Notes under the pieces: model-generated | Told to the model about the DNA's origin: nothing | The model's database searches: none | The model's input: only the letters and a program-made list of their open reading frames with translations | Shown here: piece by piece, positions 18,256 through 27,882 of the stretch | How positions within the stretch are numbered: the first letter of the stretch is position 1 | Layout of the letters: each line of letters opens with the position of its first letter | Assembly (NCBI GenBank): GCA_024691305.1 | Contig: JAILNS010000039.1 | Span: 62,001-126,000, forward strand | Direction of reading: 5' to 3' | Length of the DNA stretch: 64,000 nucleotides | Source of the DNA: Lachnospiraceae bacterium | Lineage (GTDB): Bacteria; Bacillota; Clostridia; Lachnospirales; Lachnospiraceae | Translations under genes and position numbers: made by a program

Positions 18256-21200
18256 ATGAAAGTTAAAAAAACAGGAATGATCAGATTAGCTGTTGCCATG
18301 CTCTGTGCATTTTATTATCTTGCAGGAGCTACCGGAACGGTTTATGCCGCAACCGCCGAACAGACCGAAAACGAAAGAGGAAGTGAAAAGACGGTAAAAA
18401 ACGGAGGCGGATATGTGGTTACGGGACAGATCCCGGATACCGGATACACTGCAGAGCTTTACGACGCCACAAACGGTCTTCCAACTTCCGATGCAAATTA
18501 TGTAATGTGTGACTCTGACGGATATATATGGATCGGCGGTTATAGCGGTGTTATTCGTTATGATGGCGATTCTTTTGAATCTTTGGACAAATCTCTGGGC
18601 TTTACCAGTGCCAGGGGGCTGTTTGAAGACAGCCGCGGAAGGATATGGTTCGGTACAAACGACAACGGTGTGCTGGTTTTAGACAAAGGTGAAGTTACCG
18701 CTTTTACATATAAACAGGGACTGCCTTCATCTTCCATAAGGAGTTTTGAGGAAGACCACGAGGGTAATGTTTTTATAGGTACAACTGCAGGAGTATGCTA
18801 CATCGATACGGATATGAGGCTTAATACCATAGACGATGAACGTCTCAAAACCTCAAGAGTATTAAGGCTTGATTCCGATTCAAACGGAACTATATACGGA
18901 CAGACTAAGGACGGAGACGTCTTTTCCATAAACGACTGTAAGATATCGGACTTTTATTCCAGCAGCAAACTCGGGACCGAACCTATAGGTTCGATACTTG
19001 CAGATCCCAATAATCCCGGAAAAGTATATATCGGAACTGTGGATGGTTACATTTATTACGGCGAATTCGGTAATGATGTGGAACATATGATGAGGATAGA
19101 GACATCTCCTGTTACCAATATTCACTGGTTAAGTTATGCATGCGGCAGGATATGGGCTGCTTCCACTACACAGTTTGGATATCTGGATGGTCAGTATCAT
19201 TTCAGACTTGTGGACAGGGTTCCCGTAAACAGCGGTATCGAAATGATAACATCAGACTATCAGGGCAATATTTGGGTTGCTTCCTCGACACAGGGAGCGA
19301 TGAAGGTGGTTGCCGGAAACTTCCGGGATATATTTGATATGGCAAATCTTCCCGATGAGGTTGTCAATGTAACACATTTGTATAACGGGATGCTCTATAT
19401 GGGAACCGATAACGGGCTGCTTATCCTGGATGATAAATATAATCCCGTAGAGAATGAACTAACCGAATACATCGGTAATTCCAGAGTAAGATGCATAGAC
19501 AGTGATGCAGACGGCAATCTGTGGGTATCGGTCTTTACAAACGATATCGGTCTCGTCAGACAAAGCGCAGGCGGGCAGATCATCAACTTTACGAAGTATA
19601 AGGGCCTGCCAAGTAACGAAGTCAGATGTACCTATATAGACGATGACGGAACCGTCTATGTTGGAACAAACGGAGGCCTTGCAGTCATTGAGAAGACTAA
19701 GGTCGTTAAGAGCATTAATGCCAACGACGGGATCAAAAACACGGTATTTATGACCCTGACCGTAGATGACGGTAAGGTTTATGTAGGGACCGACGGTGAC
19801 GGAGTATATATCATAGACGGAAGTGAAATATCGCATATAAGCAGAGATGAAGGCTTAAGCAGCGATGTTGTGATGAGGATACAAAAAGATGATGAAAACG
19901 ATCTTATATGGGTCATCACTTCAAATTCGATCGATTATATAAAAGACGGAAATGTCTATAATGTATCGACGATCCCCTATACGTACAATTACGGTATCTA
20001 CCCGGATAAAGAGGGGCATAACTGTATACTTTCGGCTAACGGTCTGTATGTGGTCGGCGTTGATGAGATGATAAATAATGAGATCACGGATCACAGTCTG
20101 TACTCTGTCGAGAACGGATTGTCCGGAAGTCCAACGACATATTCTTACGCGGAACTTGATGCAAACGGGAACCTTTATATACCGACCAGAAGCGGTGTGA
20201 GCTGGGCTAATATAGATCATTTCTATGATACGACGGGTGATATCAAACTTGGGGTAAGTTCGATCTACTGCGATGATAATCTTCTGACACAGAATGATCA
20301 GGGCGTATACGTGATCCCGGCACAGACGGGGCGTATCACCATAACTCCGGCAGTACTTGATTATACTTTGTCAAATCCTACTATCCGGCTGTATCTGGAA
20401 GGCGGTTCCGATAACGGTATCACAGTCAAGAAAAACAAACTGAGTACACTTGAATATACAGGACTTAAATACGGTGATTATGTACTTCATATTCAAACCA
20501 TAGACGATAAGAGCGGAGAGGTATTGCAGGATGCAGCTTTCAATATAACCAGGAAGCCCAGATTATACGAACTTCTGCTGAGTAAGATACTTGTTGGGCT
20601 TTTGCTTGTTACACTTGCGGGTCTTATCGTTTGGAGATTTTTGTCGGGAACGATCATACGGAGGCAGTATGAGGAAATACGACAGGCAAGAGATGAGGCA
20701 CAGCGTGCCAACTCAGCCAAGTCAAGATTTCTTGCAAATATGTCTCATGAGATCAGGACACCTATAAATACGATTCTTGGAATGGATGAAATGATCATGC
20801 GTGAAGATTCAACCGATGTTCCCAAACCGTATTTTATGTCCATCATGAATTATGCATTTGATATAAAGAGTGCATCCGATTCTCTTTTAGGTCTGGTAAA
20901 CGATCTGCTTGATATGTCCAAGATAGAGTCGGGTAAGATGAACGTGGTCGAACAGGAATATGATGTTGCGGATCTTTTCCGTTCCATTATATCCATGATA
21001 AGAGTCAGGGCCGAAGAGAAGGATCTTTTCTTTGATATCGATATTGATGAGATGATACCTGTTTCTTTGTATGGTGATGCGGGAAAGATCAAGCAGGTAC
21101 TTTTAAATCTTCTGACAAACGCGGTTAAGTATACCGATGCAGGGGGCTTTACACTGCGTGTCCTTATGGAAGAAAGGACCAATGATACCTGTAAGATAAG

Positions 21201-22506
21201 ATATTCCGTAAAAGATACCGGTATAGGAGTTAAACCTGAAGACCTGGACAAACTCTTCACAGCATATGAAAGGCTTGATGAAGAGAAGAACAGTGCGATA
21301 CAGGGCACGGGATTGGGGCTGGATATCTCAAGAAGATTTGCCGAACTCATGAACGGCACTTTAAGATGCGAAAGTGTGTACGGAAAGGGCTCGGAGTTCA
21401 TACTCACACTTGAGCAGAAGATAGTTAATAATAAGCCGATGGGAGAGTTTGTCGAACATGTGGAGGATACTCTGGCCGGTCCGTATGTTCCACAGTTTGT
21501 CGCACCCGATGCAGATGTCCTTGTTGTGGATGACAATCCTATGAACCTTGCAGTCATAAAGGGGCTCCTTAAGGCGACCAAAGTATTTGTTACAACTGCC
21601 GACAGCGGTCCGGAATGTATCGAAAAAGTAAAGTATGGCAGCTATGACATTGTATTCCTTGATCATATGATGCCCGGAATGGACGGAATAGAAACCCTCG
21701 AAAATATAAGAGAGTTTGCTCCCGATCTTCCTGTATATGCACTCACGGCCAATACCACAGCGGGTGAGGAATTTTATAAATCCAAGGGATTTAACGGATA
21801 TCTGGCCAAGCCCATCGATTCGTTGACATTGGAAAAGACCATACTTAAACACCTTCCTGAAAATATAGTGATGAAACCGGAAGAGTATTCAGGTGAAAAT
21901 GAACTTAAAGAAATTCCCGAAGATATGGCGTGGATAAAGAAAACCGAGGGCATAAATGTCGATGAGGGGATTAAGAATTCAGGTGGCATATCATCGTACC
22001 TGTTTTCACTCAATCTGTTCAATGACACGATAGATTCAAATGCCGGAGTCATTCAAAAGGCTTATGAAGAAAAAGATATACTGCTTTACACCGTAAAGGT
22101 GCATGCACTTAAAACATCGGCCAGGATAATCGGAGCGATGGGACTGTCGGAACTTGCCGAGAAACTTGAAGAAGCTGGAAACAAGAAGGATACTGCGTTT
22201 ATAGATGAAAATAACCCGGTCCTTATGAAGGAATACCTTGGATATAAAGATAAACTTGCAAGGCTTCATTTAAATGATGAAGATGATGATAAGGAAATGA
22301 TAGATACCGCAGAACTTAAAGATGCTTACAATGCACTTAAGGAAGTCATTCCGGGCATGGACTATGATGCGGTGGAAATGATACTCGGAGAACTTAAGGC
22401 ATACAGACTTCCCAAAGAAGATGCCGAAAAGATCGAAAGGATCGAAAAACTGCTTAAGAGTTTTGACTGGGAAAAACTGGAAACCATTGCTGACGAAGAA
22501 CTTTGA
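18256..22506 (+). CDS. Giant propeller-type hybrid histidine kinase with receiver and HPt
   Basis: This 1416-residue protein has a signal peptide, an extracellular two-component-regulator beta-propeller (about 55-660, repeats such as IWIGG, IWFGTNDNG, VYVGTNGG), a Y_Y_Y domain, one membrane helix (about 775-795), HisKA with His831, HATPase_c (GTGLGLDIS), a receiver with Asp1136 and an HPt domain with His1283 in VHALK. It therefore holds a full phosphorelay up to HPt in one chain. Propeller hybrids usually sense glycans in Bacteroidetes. The companion response regulator is probably the double-receiver protein 36 bp downstream. The ribosome site is GGAGG. Confidence 0.92.
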   Translation: MKVKKTGMIRLAVAMLCAFYYLAGATGTVYAATAEQTENERGSEKTVKNGGGYVVTGQIPDTGYTAELYDATNGLPTSDANYVMCDSDGYIWIGGYSGVIRYDGDSFESLDKSLGFTSARGLFEDSRGRIWFGTNDNGVLVLDKGEVTAFTYKQGLPSSSIRSFEEDHEGNVFIGTTAGVCYIDTDMRLNTIDDERLKTSRVLRLDSDSNGTIYGQTKDGDVFSINDCKISDFYSSSKLGTEPIGSILADPNNPGKVYIGTVDGYIYYGEFGNDVEHMMRIETSPVTNIHWLSYACGRIWAASTTQFGYLDGQYHFRLVDRVPVNSGIEMITSDYQGNIWVASSTQGAMKVVAGNFRDIFDMANLPDEVVNVTHLYNGMLYMGTDNGLLILDDKYNPVENELTEYIGNSRVRCIDSDADGNLWVSVFTNDIGLVRQSAGGQIINFTKYKGLPSNEVRCTYIDDDGTVYVGTNGGLAVIEKTKVVKSINANDGIKNTVFMTLTVDDGKVYVGTDGDGVYIIDGSEISHISRDEGLSSDVVMRIQKDDENDLIWVITSNSIDYIKDGNVYNVSTIPYTYNYGIYPDKEGHNCILSANGLYVVGVDEMINNEITDHSLYSVENGLSGSPTTYSYAELDANGNLYIPTRSGVSWANIDHFYDTTGDIKLGVSSIYCDDNLLTQNDQGVYVIPAQTGRITITPAVLDYTLSNPTIRLYLEGGSDNGITVKKNKLSTLEYTGLKYGDYVLHIQTIDDKSGEVLQDAAFNITRKPRLYELLLSKILVGLLLVTLAGLIVWRFLSGTIIRRQYEEIRQARDEAQRANSAKSRFLANMSHEIRTPINTILGMDEMIMREDSTDVPKPYFMSIMNYAFDIKSASDSLLGLVNDLLDMSKIESGKMNVVEQEYDVADLFRSIISMIRVRAEEKDLFFDIDIDEMIPVSLYGDAGKIKQVLLNLLTNAVKYTDAGGFTLRVLMEERTNDTCKIRYSVKDTGIGVKPEDLDKLFTAYERLDEEKNSAIQGTGLGLDISRRFAELMNGTLRCESVYGKGSEFILTLEQKIVNNKPMGEFVEHVEDTLAGPYVPQFVAPDADVLVVDDNPMNLAVIKGLLKATKVFVTTADSGPECIEKVKYGSYDIVFLDHMMPGMDGIETLENIREFAPDLPVYALTANTTAGEEFYKSKGFNGYLAKPIDSLTLEKTILKHLPENIVMKPEEYSGENELKEIPEDMAWIKKTEGINVDEGIKNSGGISSYLFSLNLFNDTIDSNAGVIQKAYEEKDILLYTVKVHALKTSARIIGAMGLSELAEKLEEAGNKKDTAFIDENNPVLMKEYLGYKDKLARLHLNDEDDDKEMIDTAELKDAYNALKEVIPGMDYDAVEMILGELKAYRLPKEDAEKIERIEKLLKSFDWEKLETIADEEL

Positions 22507-22542
22507 ACGAAACAAAAGAGTTTTGAAAGAGAGGGCGTATAA

Positions 22543-23301
22543 ATGTCAAATGATCGGGTTATGATGATCGCTGAAAAAGAAACTTTCATGATCAGGGTCC
22601 TTGAAAAAAAACTGGAGGATGCGGGAGTTGAGTGCTCATTCAAATCGTGGAATGTAAATGACATCCATGATTCCTGGGAAGGTACCGGTCTGGTGGTCGC
22701 ATATATGGAAGAAGACCAGAGACCGTCGGAACATGTCATGCATTTTCTTATGGATAAAAATGTTGATGAAGGTGTCAGGGTCATATTTATAGGAGAAAAG
22801 CCGGACATAGACCAGATCGTCGAACAGTCACCGGAGGATCTTATATATAAGGCGTTTAAAAGACCAATCGATAATGATGATTTTGTGAATTGTGTTGTGG
22901 ATCATTTCAAAAAACTCGAGTCGGGGGAATTCAAGAAAAGTATCCTTGTAGTAGATGATGATGCAAATTATCTTTCGCTTGTAAGGGAATGGTTAAAAGA
23001 TACTTACAAGGTTTCAATGGTTAATTCGGGGCTTCAGGCCATTAAATGGCTTGGAAAAAACAAGGTCGATCTCATATTGCTTGACCATGAGATGCCGGTC
23101 ACCAGCGGACCTCAGGTACTTGAAATGTTAAGAAGCGATGAGGAGACCAGAAACATTCCGGTCATCTTCCTTACGGGAAAGAATGATAAGGAAAGCGTCA
23201 TGGCCGTAGTAGCTTTAAAGCCCGAGGGATACCTTCTTAAGAATATCGAAAAAAAAGAACTGCTTGATACATTAAACGATTATTTTTTGCTCCATAAATA
23301 A
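22543..23301 (+). CDS. Double-receiver response regulator without output domain
   Basis: The 252-residue protein has a degenerate receiver (about 1-120, phospho-Asp site lost) followed by an intact one (about 128-250) with VVDDDAN, LLDHEMP, a conserved Thr in FLTGKND and Lys in YLLKN. No DNA-binding or enzymatic domain follows, so it should act by protein contact or as a relay intermediate. It lies between the propeller kinase and an HD-GYP gene and probably carries the signal between them. A GAGAGGG ribosome site precedes the ATG. Confidence 0.85.
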   Translation: MSNDRVMMIAEKETFMIRVLEKKLEDAGVECSFKSWNVNDIHDSWEGTGLVVAYMEEDQRPSEHVMHFLMDKNVDEGVRVIFIGEKPDIDQIVEQSPEDLIYKAFKRPIDNDDFVNCVVDHFKKLESGEFKKSILVVDDDANYLSLVREWLKDTYKVSMVNSGLQAIKWLGKNKVDLILLDHEMPVTSGPQVLEMLRSDEETRNIPVIFLTGKNDKESVMAVVALKPEGYLLKNIEKKELLDTLNDYFLLHK

Positions 23302-23313
23302 TGAGGATAAGTC

Positions 23314-25710
23314 ATGTATGAGTTTGTAAGAGCGCACCAACTGAATTTTATGCTTGTGCTGTGTGGGATAAGCGGCATCATAGCTTTGTTTGTCCTGCTT
23401 TCCATCAATATGACCGTGAAACGTAAAATTGCGCTGGCAATATTGGAACTTGGCGCAGCGATCCTGATCATATTTGACCGTTTTGCATATATATACCGTG
23501 GGGATGTGAGTACAACCGGATATTGGATGGTCAGAATAAGTAATTTTATGGTTTTCTTTATGACTTTTTTGACTATTTTGGCCTTTAATTTATATCTTGC
23601 CGATCTTATGACCAATGAGTGCGAGCTAAAGGAAGTACCCAAACGGCTGATAATTGTTTTAATACTTCTTGTACTTGGAGAAGTTCTTGTTGTGATCTCA
23701 CAGTTTACCGGCTTGTTTTATACATTTGATGAGACGAATCATTACCAGAGGGCTTCGGGATATTATTTAGTATTTATCATACCTTTTGTGGCACTGATAG
23801 TCGACTTAAGTGTGATCATACAATTTGGCAAAAAATTAAGCAAAGGTATCAGTCTCTCTCTTATTCTGTTTACTTTATTATCTATAGTTTCTGCTGTGGT
23901 CCAGGGCGTGATGTACGGAATATCCATAAATAACATGACGATCGTAGCCATGGGCATAATTCTTTATATCTTCTCTCTCATAGATATGAATCAGAGATAT
24001 GAAAAAGCTCACAGACAGGAAGTTGAATATCTGAAGGAACAGGAAAAAAATATGAGCCGGCTCTTTGAGCAGACCGCCACGGCACTGGCTGAGGCCGTCG
24101 ATGAAGGAAAGACTCATTCCCATGGTCATTCTTTGAGGGTTGCAAACTATGCAAGAGATTTAGCAACCCGCAGCGGTATGGATGAAGAAGAAAGTAATAA
24201 GGTCTATTTTGCCGCACTTTTGCATGATGTGGGAAAAATCCTTATTCCCGATTCGGTTCTTCTTAAAGAAGGAGAAATGGATGAAGAAAGCATGAAGATA
24301 TTCCAGTCCCATACCGTAGCCGGAGAAAAGATACTCTCCAAGATAGAGGCATATCCTTATCTTAGCGAAGGTGCACATTATCATCATGAAAGATATGACG
24401 GAAAGGGATATCCTGATGGATTAAAGGGGGATGCGATCCCGGAGGCAGCTAAGATCATTTCGGTCGCAGATGCATATGATGAAATGGCTTCTGCCGTAGA
24501 TAACAGGGATCCTTTGCCGCAGACCAGAGTCAGGGAAGAGTTTATCAAGGAGTCGGGACTTAAATTCGATCCCAAATATACAAAGGCTGTTGCTGCCATG
24601 ATCGATGCCGATCCTGATTATTTACTTAAATATGAGGGAGAGAAAAAAGAATATACAGGCAGTATGGAACTTAATTGTACCGATTACAGAAGTGAGATCT
24701 CGGACGGTATCGGTATATCCCAAAAGAAAACGAAGATCAAATTCCATTTCGTGAGCAATAAGGACAGTGAAAACGGTTATTCCATGCCTGCCGTCATATT
24801 ATTTGATTCACTCGACCGTCGTGTACACACTACCGAACAGGCAATAGTTGATACGGGATATACGGAGTACGGAGAAATATGGTTTGACGGACATACGATC
24901 TGCACCAGGGCCAGGGAAGTTAAAGCCGATGTGACCGATGTATCAAAAGGACTGGATCTGCTAAAAGCAGGTAATTTCGGCTCGGGAGTGAATTACGAGA
25001 TAGAAACTGCCAAATATAAGGACCATGTACTCATCAAACTGGACGGACCGGATAAACATATAGAAGCTATTGCGGCACTTTCGGACAGCAGTCGCTACGC
25101 TTATATAAGTATCACCGGAGAAAACTGCAGGATAAGCAACATTGAAGTCACTGAAACCGAAGAAGAAGTAGGAGAGAAAGATATCCCTCGTATAGCCGAA
25201 GAGGTTCTGTATACGGACAGGTTAGAGTCTGACCTTAATAATGTTCAGATCGACGGATATCGCACGGCTGCCACCAACAGTGTGCCGCTTGTGGATGGTA
25301 TGAGGCTGGTCTTCCATACAATGAGTCTTCCTACCGCACATCTTGTATGGCATTGTCCTTCGGTTGTTTTGTTTACTTCTGACGATAAGCAGGTGTACGG
25401 TCCGAACTATCGCGAATATGTCATGGTAAGACTTGACGGTGAGATAGCTGATGATGATGAGAATATAGAGAACAAGCTGTCCGTTGTAAAAACGGACCGA
25501 TTTGAAAGCTGGGATGTATGGAAAGAACGCAACAAAAAAGGTATGGAATGCATCGTCAGTTTAAGAAAGAGAGGGAACAGGATAACCGTAACAACCGAGA
25601 ATCTGGGGCTATCGGTTAAGAACGTTACCATACTCGATAAAGAAGCCGGTGAGGTTTATGTTGCTCTTTCGGGAGACCAGTGTGTGCTTACCGATATAAG
25701 AGTCATGTAA
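23314..25710 (+). CDS. 7TM HD-GYP phosphodiesterase with duplicated C-terminal beta domain
   Basis: The 798-residue protein has seven N-terminal membrane helices (about 10-225), a short coiled coil, an HD-GYP domain (about 260-440; HDVGK and HHERYDGKGYPDGL) and about 350 further residues that I cannot assign. That tail appears to be two copies of one beta-rich module. Repeat 1 ends AYISITGENCRISNIEV and repeat 2 ends VYVALSGDQCVLTDIRV. It may be a ligand-binding beta-sandwich, but a sugar-binding-like fold on the cytoplasmic side would be unusual. It starts 12 bp after the receiver gene and closes the signalling operon. Confidence 0.85.
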   Translation: MYEFVRAHQLNFMLVLCGISGIIALFVLLSINMTVKRKIALAILELGAAILIIFDRFAYIYRGDVSTTGYWMVRISNFMVFFMTFLTILAFNLYLADLMTNECELKEVPKRLIIVLILLVLGEVLVVISQFTGLFYTFDETNHYQRASGYYLVFIIPFVALIVDLSVIIQFGKKLSKGISLSLILFTLLSIVSAVVQGVMYGISINNMTIVAMGIILYIFSLIDMNQRYEKAHRQEVEYLKEQEKNMSRLFEQTATALAEAVDEGKTHSHGHSLRVANYARDLATRSGMDEEESNKVYFAALLHDVGKILIPDSVLLKEGEMDEESMKIFQSHTVAGEKILSKIEAYPYLSEGAHYHHERYDGKGYPDGLKGDAIPEAAKIISVADAYDEMASAVDNRDPLPQTRVREEFIKESGLKFDPKYTKAVAAMIDADPDYLLKYEGEKKEYTGSMELNCTDYRSEISDGIGISQKKTKIKFHFVSNKDSENGYSMPAVILFDSLDRRVHTTEQAIVDTGYTEYGEIWFDGHTICTRAREVKADVTDVSKGLDLLKAGNFGSGVNYEIETAKYKDHVLIKLDGPDKHIEAIAALSDSSRYAYISITGENCRISNIEVTETEEEVGEKDIPRIAEEVLYTDRLESDLNNVQIDGYRTAATNSVPLVDGMRLVFHTMSLPTAHLVWHCPSVVLFTSDDKQVYGPNYREYVMVRLDGEIADDDENIENKLSVVKTDRFESWDVWKERNKKGMECIVSLRKRGNRITVTTENLGLSVKNVTILDKEAGEVYVALSGDQCVLTDIRVM

Positions 25711-25767
25711 GTACATAGTAGTATATATAAAGTATTAAGTCATATAAACAGGATAGAAATATTTAGG

Positions 25768-25807
25768 TTGACAGGCTATGAACATAAGACTAAAATGTTC
25801 ATAGCCT
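25768..25807 (+). promoter_or_regulatory. TetR-controlled promoter inside a perfect 13-bp inverted repeat
   Basis: A consensus -35 box TTGACA (25768-25773), 17-nt spacer and -10 box TAAAAT (25791-25796) are overlapped by AGGCTATGAACAT (25773-25785) and ATGTTCATAGCCT (25795-25807), a perfect repeat around a 9-nt centre. A repressor bound here would cover the promoter. The TTG of the -35 box happens to be in frame with the tetR gene but is not its start. Confidence 0.85.
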
Positions 25808-25833
25808 ATTTAAATGGGACTTACGGAGGAAAT

Positions 25834-26439
25834 ATGGGAAAAGCTTTTACGGGAGAAGAACGGGATAAGGTAAAAGACAAGCTTCGAAGAGAAGGACTGG
25901 TATTGCTTGCTCAGGACGGGATAAGAAACGTATCCATCAGAGAACTGACTAAGAGGGCCGGAATAGCCCAGGGCGGTTTTTATACTTTTTACAAAGACAA
26001 AGACGAATTTGTAACAGACCTTGTATTGTTAAGGATCAGGGAAAAGACAGACCTTATGCTTGAAACAAAAGAAGGGTCGCTTGAAGATCCCGTTAAGTAT
26101 ATTTCGGATATCCTTTACAGGGAAGGAATGCATCTTAAGGAAAACAAGGCCTTTAATAACCACGTCAGTGGATCGATAGAATTCTTTGCAAAAAGAGACG
26201 AACCTGATAATGGAGAAGGCAGAGAAATATACCGCAACTTCTTAAGGAAACTCGTCACATACTGGGAAGAAAACGGATATAGGGTTGAATGCGATATAGA
26301 CGGAATAATTTATTCCGGAGTCATGGGAGCCGTGATGTTTTCCAATGCAGATCTTATTCCCGAAGAATATTTTGCAGGTATATACAGGGAATACTGTGAT
26401 GCCCAGACCAAAAGATATTTGCATGTAGCACCAAAATAA
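25834..26439 (+). CDS. TetR family repressor
   Basis: The start is ATG 25834, just after GGAGG at 25825-25829; the product is 201 residues. The N-terminal helix-turn-helix (about residues 10-58) shows VSIRELTKRAGIAQGGFYTFY followed by KDEFV, typical of TetR. The rest is the variable ligand-binding domain. It precedes a MATE exporter and a rifampin phosphotransferase-like gene. It most likely represses all three from the palindromic operator just upstream and is released by a drug-like ligand. The ligand is unknown. Confidence 0.9.
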   Translation: MGKAFTGEERDKVKDKLRREGLVLLAQDGIRNVSIRELTKRAGIAQGGFYTFYKDKDEFVTDLVLLRIREKTDLMLETKEGSLEDPVKYISDILYREGMHLKENKAFNNHVSGSIEFFAKRDEPDNGEGREIYRNFLRKLVTYWEENGYRVECDIDGIIYSGVMGAVMFSNADLIPEEYFAGIYREYCDAQTKRYLHVAPK

Positions 26440-26477
26440 ACGACTCGGAACTTTCATATATAAACGACTCAGAACTT
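26436..26477 (+). repeat. Direct repeat over the tetR stop codon
   Basis: ATAAACGACTCGGAACTT (26436-26453) recurs as ATAAACGACTCAGAACTT (26460-26477), 17 of 18 bases alike at a 24-bp interval. The first copy holds the stop codon of tetR; the second lies 7 bp before the MATE start codon. Confidence 0.75.
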
Positions 26478-26484
26478 ACACACT

Positions 26485-27882
26485 ATGAACGACACCAGGC
26501 TTACGGATGAGGAAAAAAGAGACAGAAGATACAAGGAACTGACCGAGGGAAAACTCTATCCTCTTCTTGTTAAGATGGCGATCCCTTCGATGATCGGGAT
26601 GATGGTGGCAACCGTTTATTCCATGACAGATACCTATTTTGTCGGTAAGCTTAACAATACCGATATGACTGCAGCGGTAGGTATAGTATATACATTTATA
26701 TCGGTGGTACAGGCAATAGGATTCTGGTTCGGATACGGATCGGGCAATTACATCTCGCGTATGCTTGGCAAAAAAGAGATAGAAAACGCGAAGACGATGG
26801 CCGCGAAGGGAGTTATTCTCGGCCTGATAACGGGAGTTGTTATTCTCATCCTGGGGATCATATTTGTAAAGCCTCTTGCATTTCTTTTGGGAGGCAGTGC
26901 ATCACAGGGCGTTCTTGATGCAACTGTCAGTTATCTTAAGATCACTGTCATTTCCGTTCCTTTCATGATCATATCCAATATTTTATATAACGAATTAAGA
27001 CTTGCTGCATCATCCAGAGCCTCGATGACCGGTCTTCTTGTCGGAATGCTCATAAATATGATATTGGATCCTGTATTTATCCATATCCTCAATATGGGCA
27101 TACAGGGTGCTGCATATGCAAGTCTCATCGGACAGATCATGGGTGTGATCGTTCTCTGGAGAAGTACGGGCAGGGACGGAAACGTACCCATCGAATTAAA
27201 AAGAGGAAGACCTGACAGATTTCATACCATGGAGATACTAAAGGGCGGTGCACCTAATTTCTGCAGACAGGGAATAAGCAGTATATCCTCAGTTCTGTTA
27301 AACCGGACGGCCGGAATGTTTGGAGTTAATGCGATAGCGGCCATCACCATAGCCGTAAGGATAGCATATATATGTTATGCCCTCGTCATAGGTTTCGGTC
27401 AGGGCTTTCAGCCTGTATGTGCCATTAATTACGGCGCGGGAAAATATGCGAGATTAAAAAGAGCATTTAAACTTACGCTTATGACAGTGACCGTTTTTCT
27501 TATTGCTTCTTCTGCACTCATATATTTTAACTCCGGATCTTTTGTATACAAATTTACCCGGGACGAAAATGTAATACCTTATGCAACGGATATGTTAAAG
27601 GCGCAGCTTATTATAATGCCCTTTATGGGATACTACATTCTGATCGGAATGCTTCTTCAAAATATCGGGAAGTTCGGTAGGGCGACCATGGTTACGATAT
27701 CGGAGAACGGTCTTTTCCTTATACCGAGCGTCATTATTTTGCCTCAAATATTCGGTTTAAACGGACTCATATGGTGTAAGCCGGTCGCAAGTATCCTTGC
27801 ACTGGGATTTTCCGTCATGATTGGATTTCCTGCATGGCATCAATTTTTAAATACTGATAATAAAAAGGAGAACGAAGAGTGA
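26485..27882 (+). CDS. MATE family multidrug/Na+ antiporter
   Basis: The 465-residue protein has 12 membrane helices in two halves and MatE-domain motifs such as PSMIGMMVATVYSMTDTYFVG. MATE proteins export drugs or metabolites by Na+ or H+ exchange across the cytoplasmic membrane. It lies 45 bp after tetR and overlaps the next gene by one base, so the three are co-transcribed. No clear ribosome site precedes the ATG; the repeated sequence sits where one would be expected. An efflux role in drug response fits the neighbours. The substrate is not known. Confidence 0.9.
   Translation: MNDTRLTDEEKRDRRYKELTEGKLYPLLVKMAIPSMIGMMVATVYSMTDTYFVGKLNNTDMTAAVGIVYTFISVVQAIGFWFGYGSGNYISRMLGKKEIENAKTMAAKGVILGLITGVVILILGIIFVKPLAFLLGGSASQGVLDATVSYLKITVISVPFMIISNILYNELRLAASSRASMTGLLVGMLINMILDPVFIHILNMGIQGAAYASLIGQIMGVIVLWRSTGRDGNVPIELKRGRPDRFHTMEILKGGAPNFCRQGISSISSVLLNRTAGMFGVNAIAAITIAVRIAYICYALVIGFGQGFQPVCAINYGAGKYARLKRAFKLTLMTVTVFLIASSALIYFNSGSFVYKFTRDENVIPYATDMLKAQLIIMPFMGYYILIGMLLQNIGKFGRATMVTISENGLFLIPSVIILPQIFGLNGLIWCKPVASILALGFSVMIGFPAWHQFLNTDNKKENEE

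Noticed and set aside
20850-21581. A 243-codon open frame on the minus strand inside the propeller kinase gene
   Set aside because: It has no ribosome site or family match and lies opposite conserved kinase and receiver motifs.
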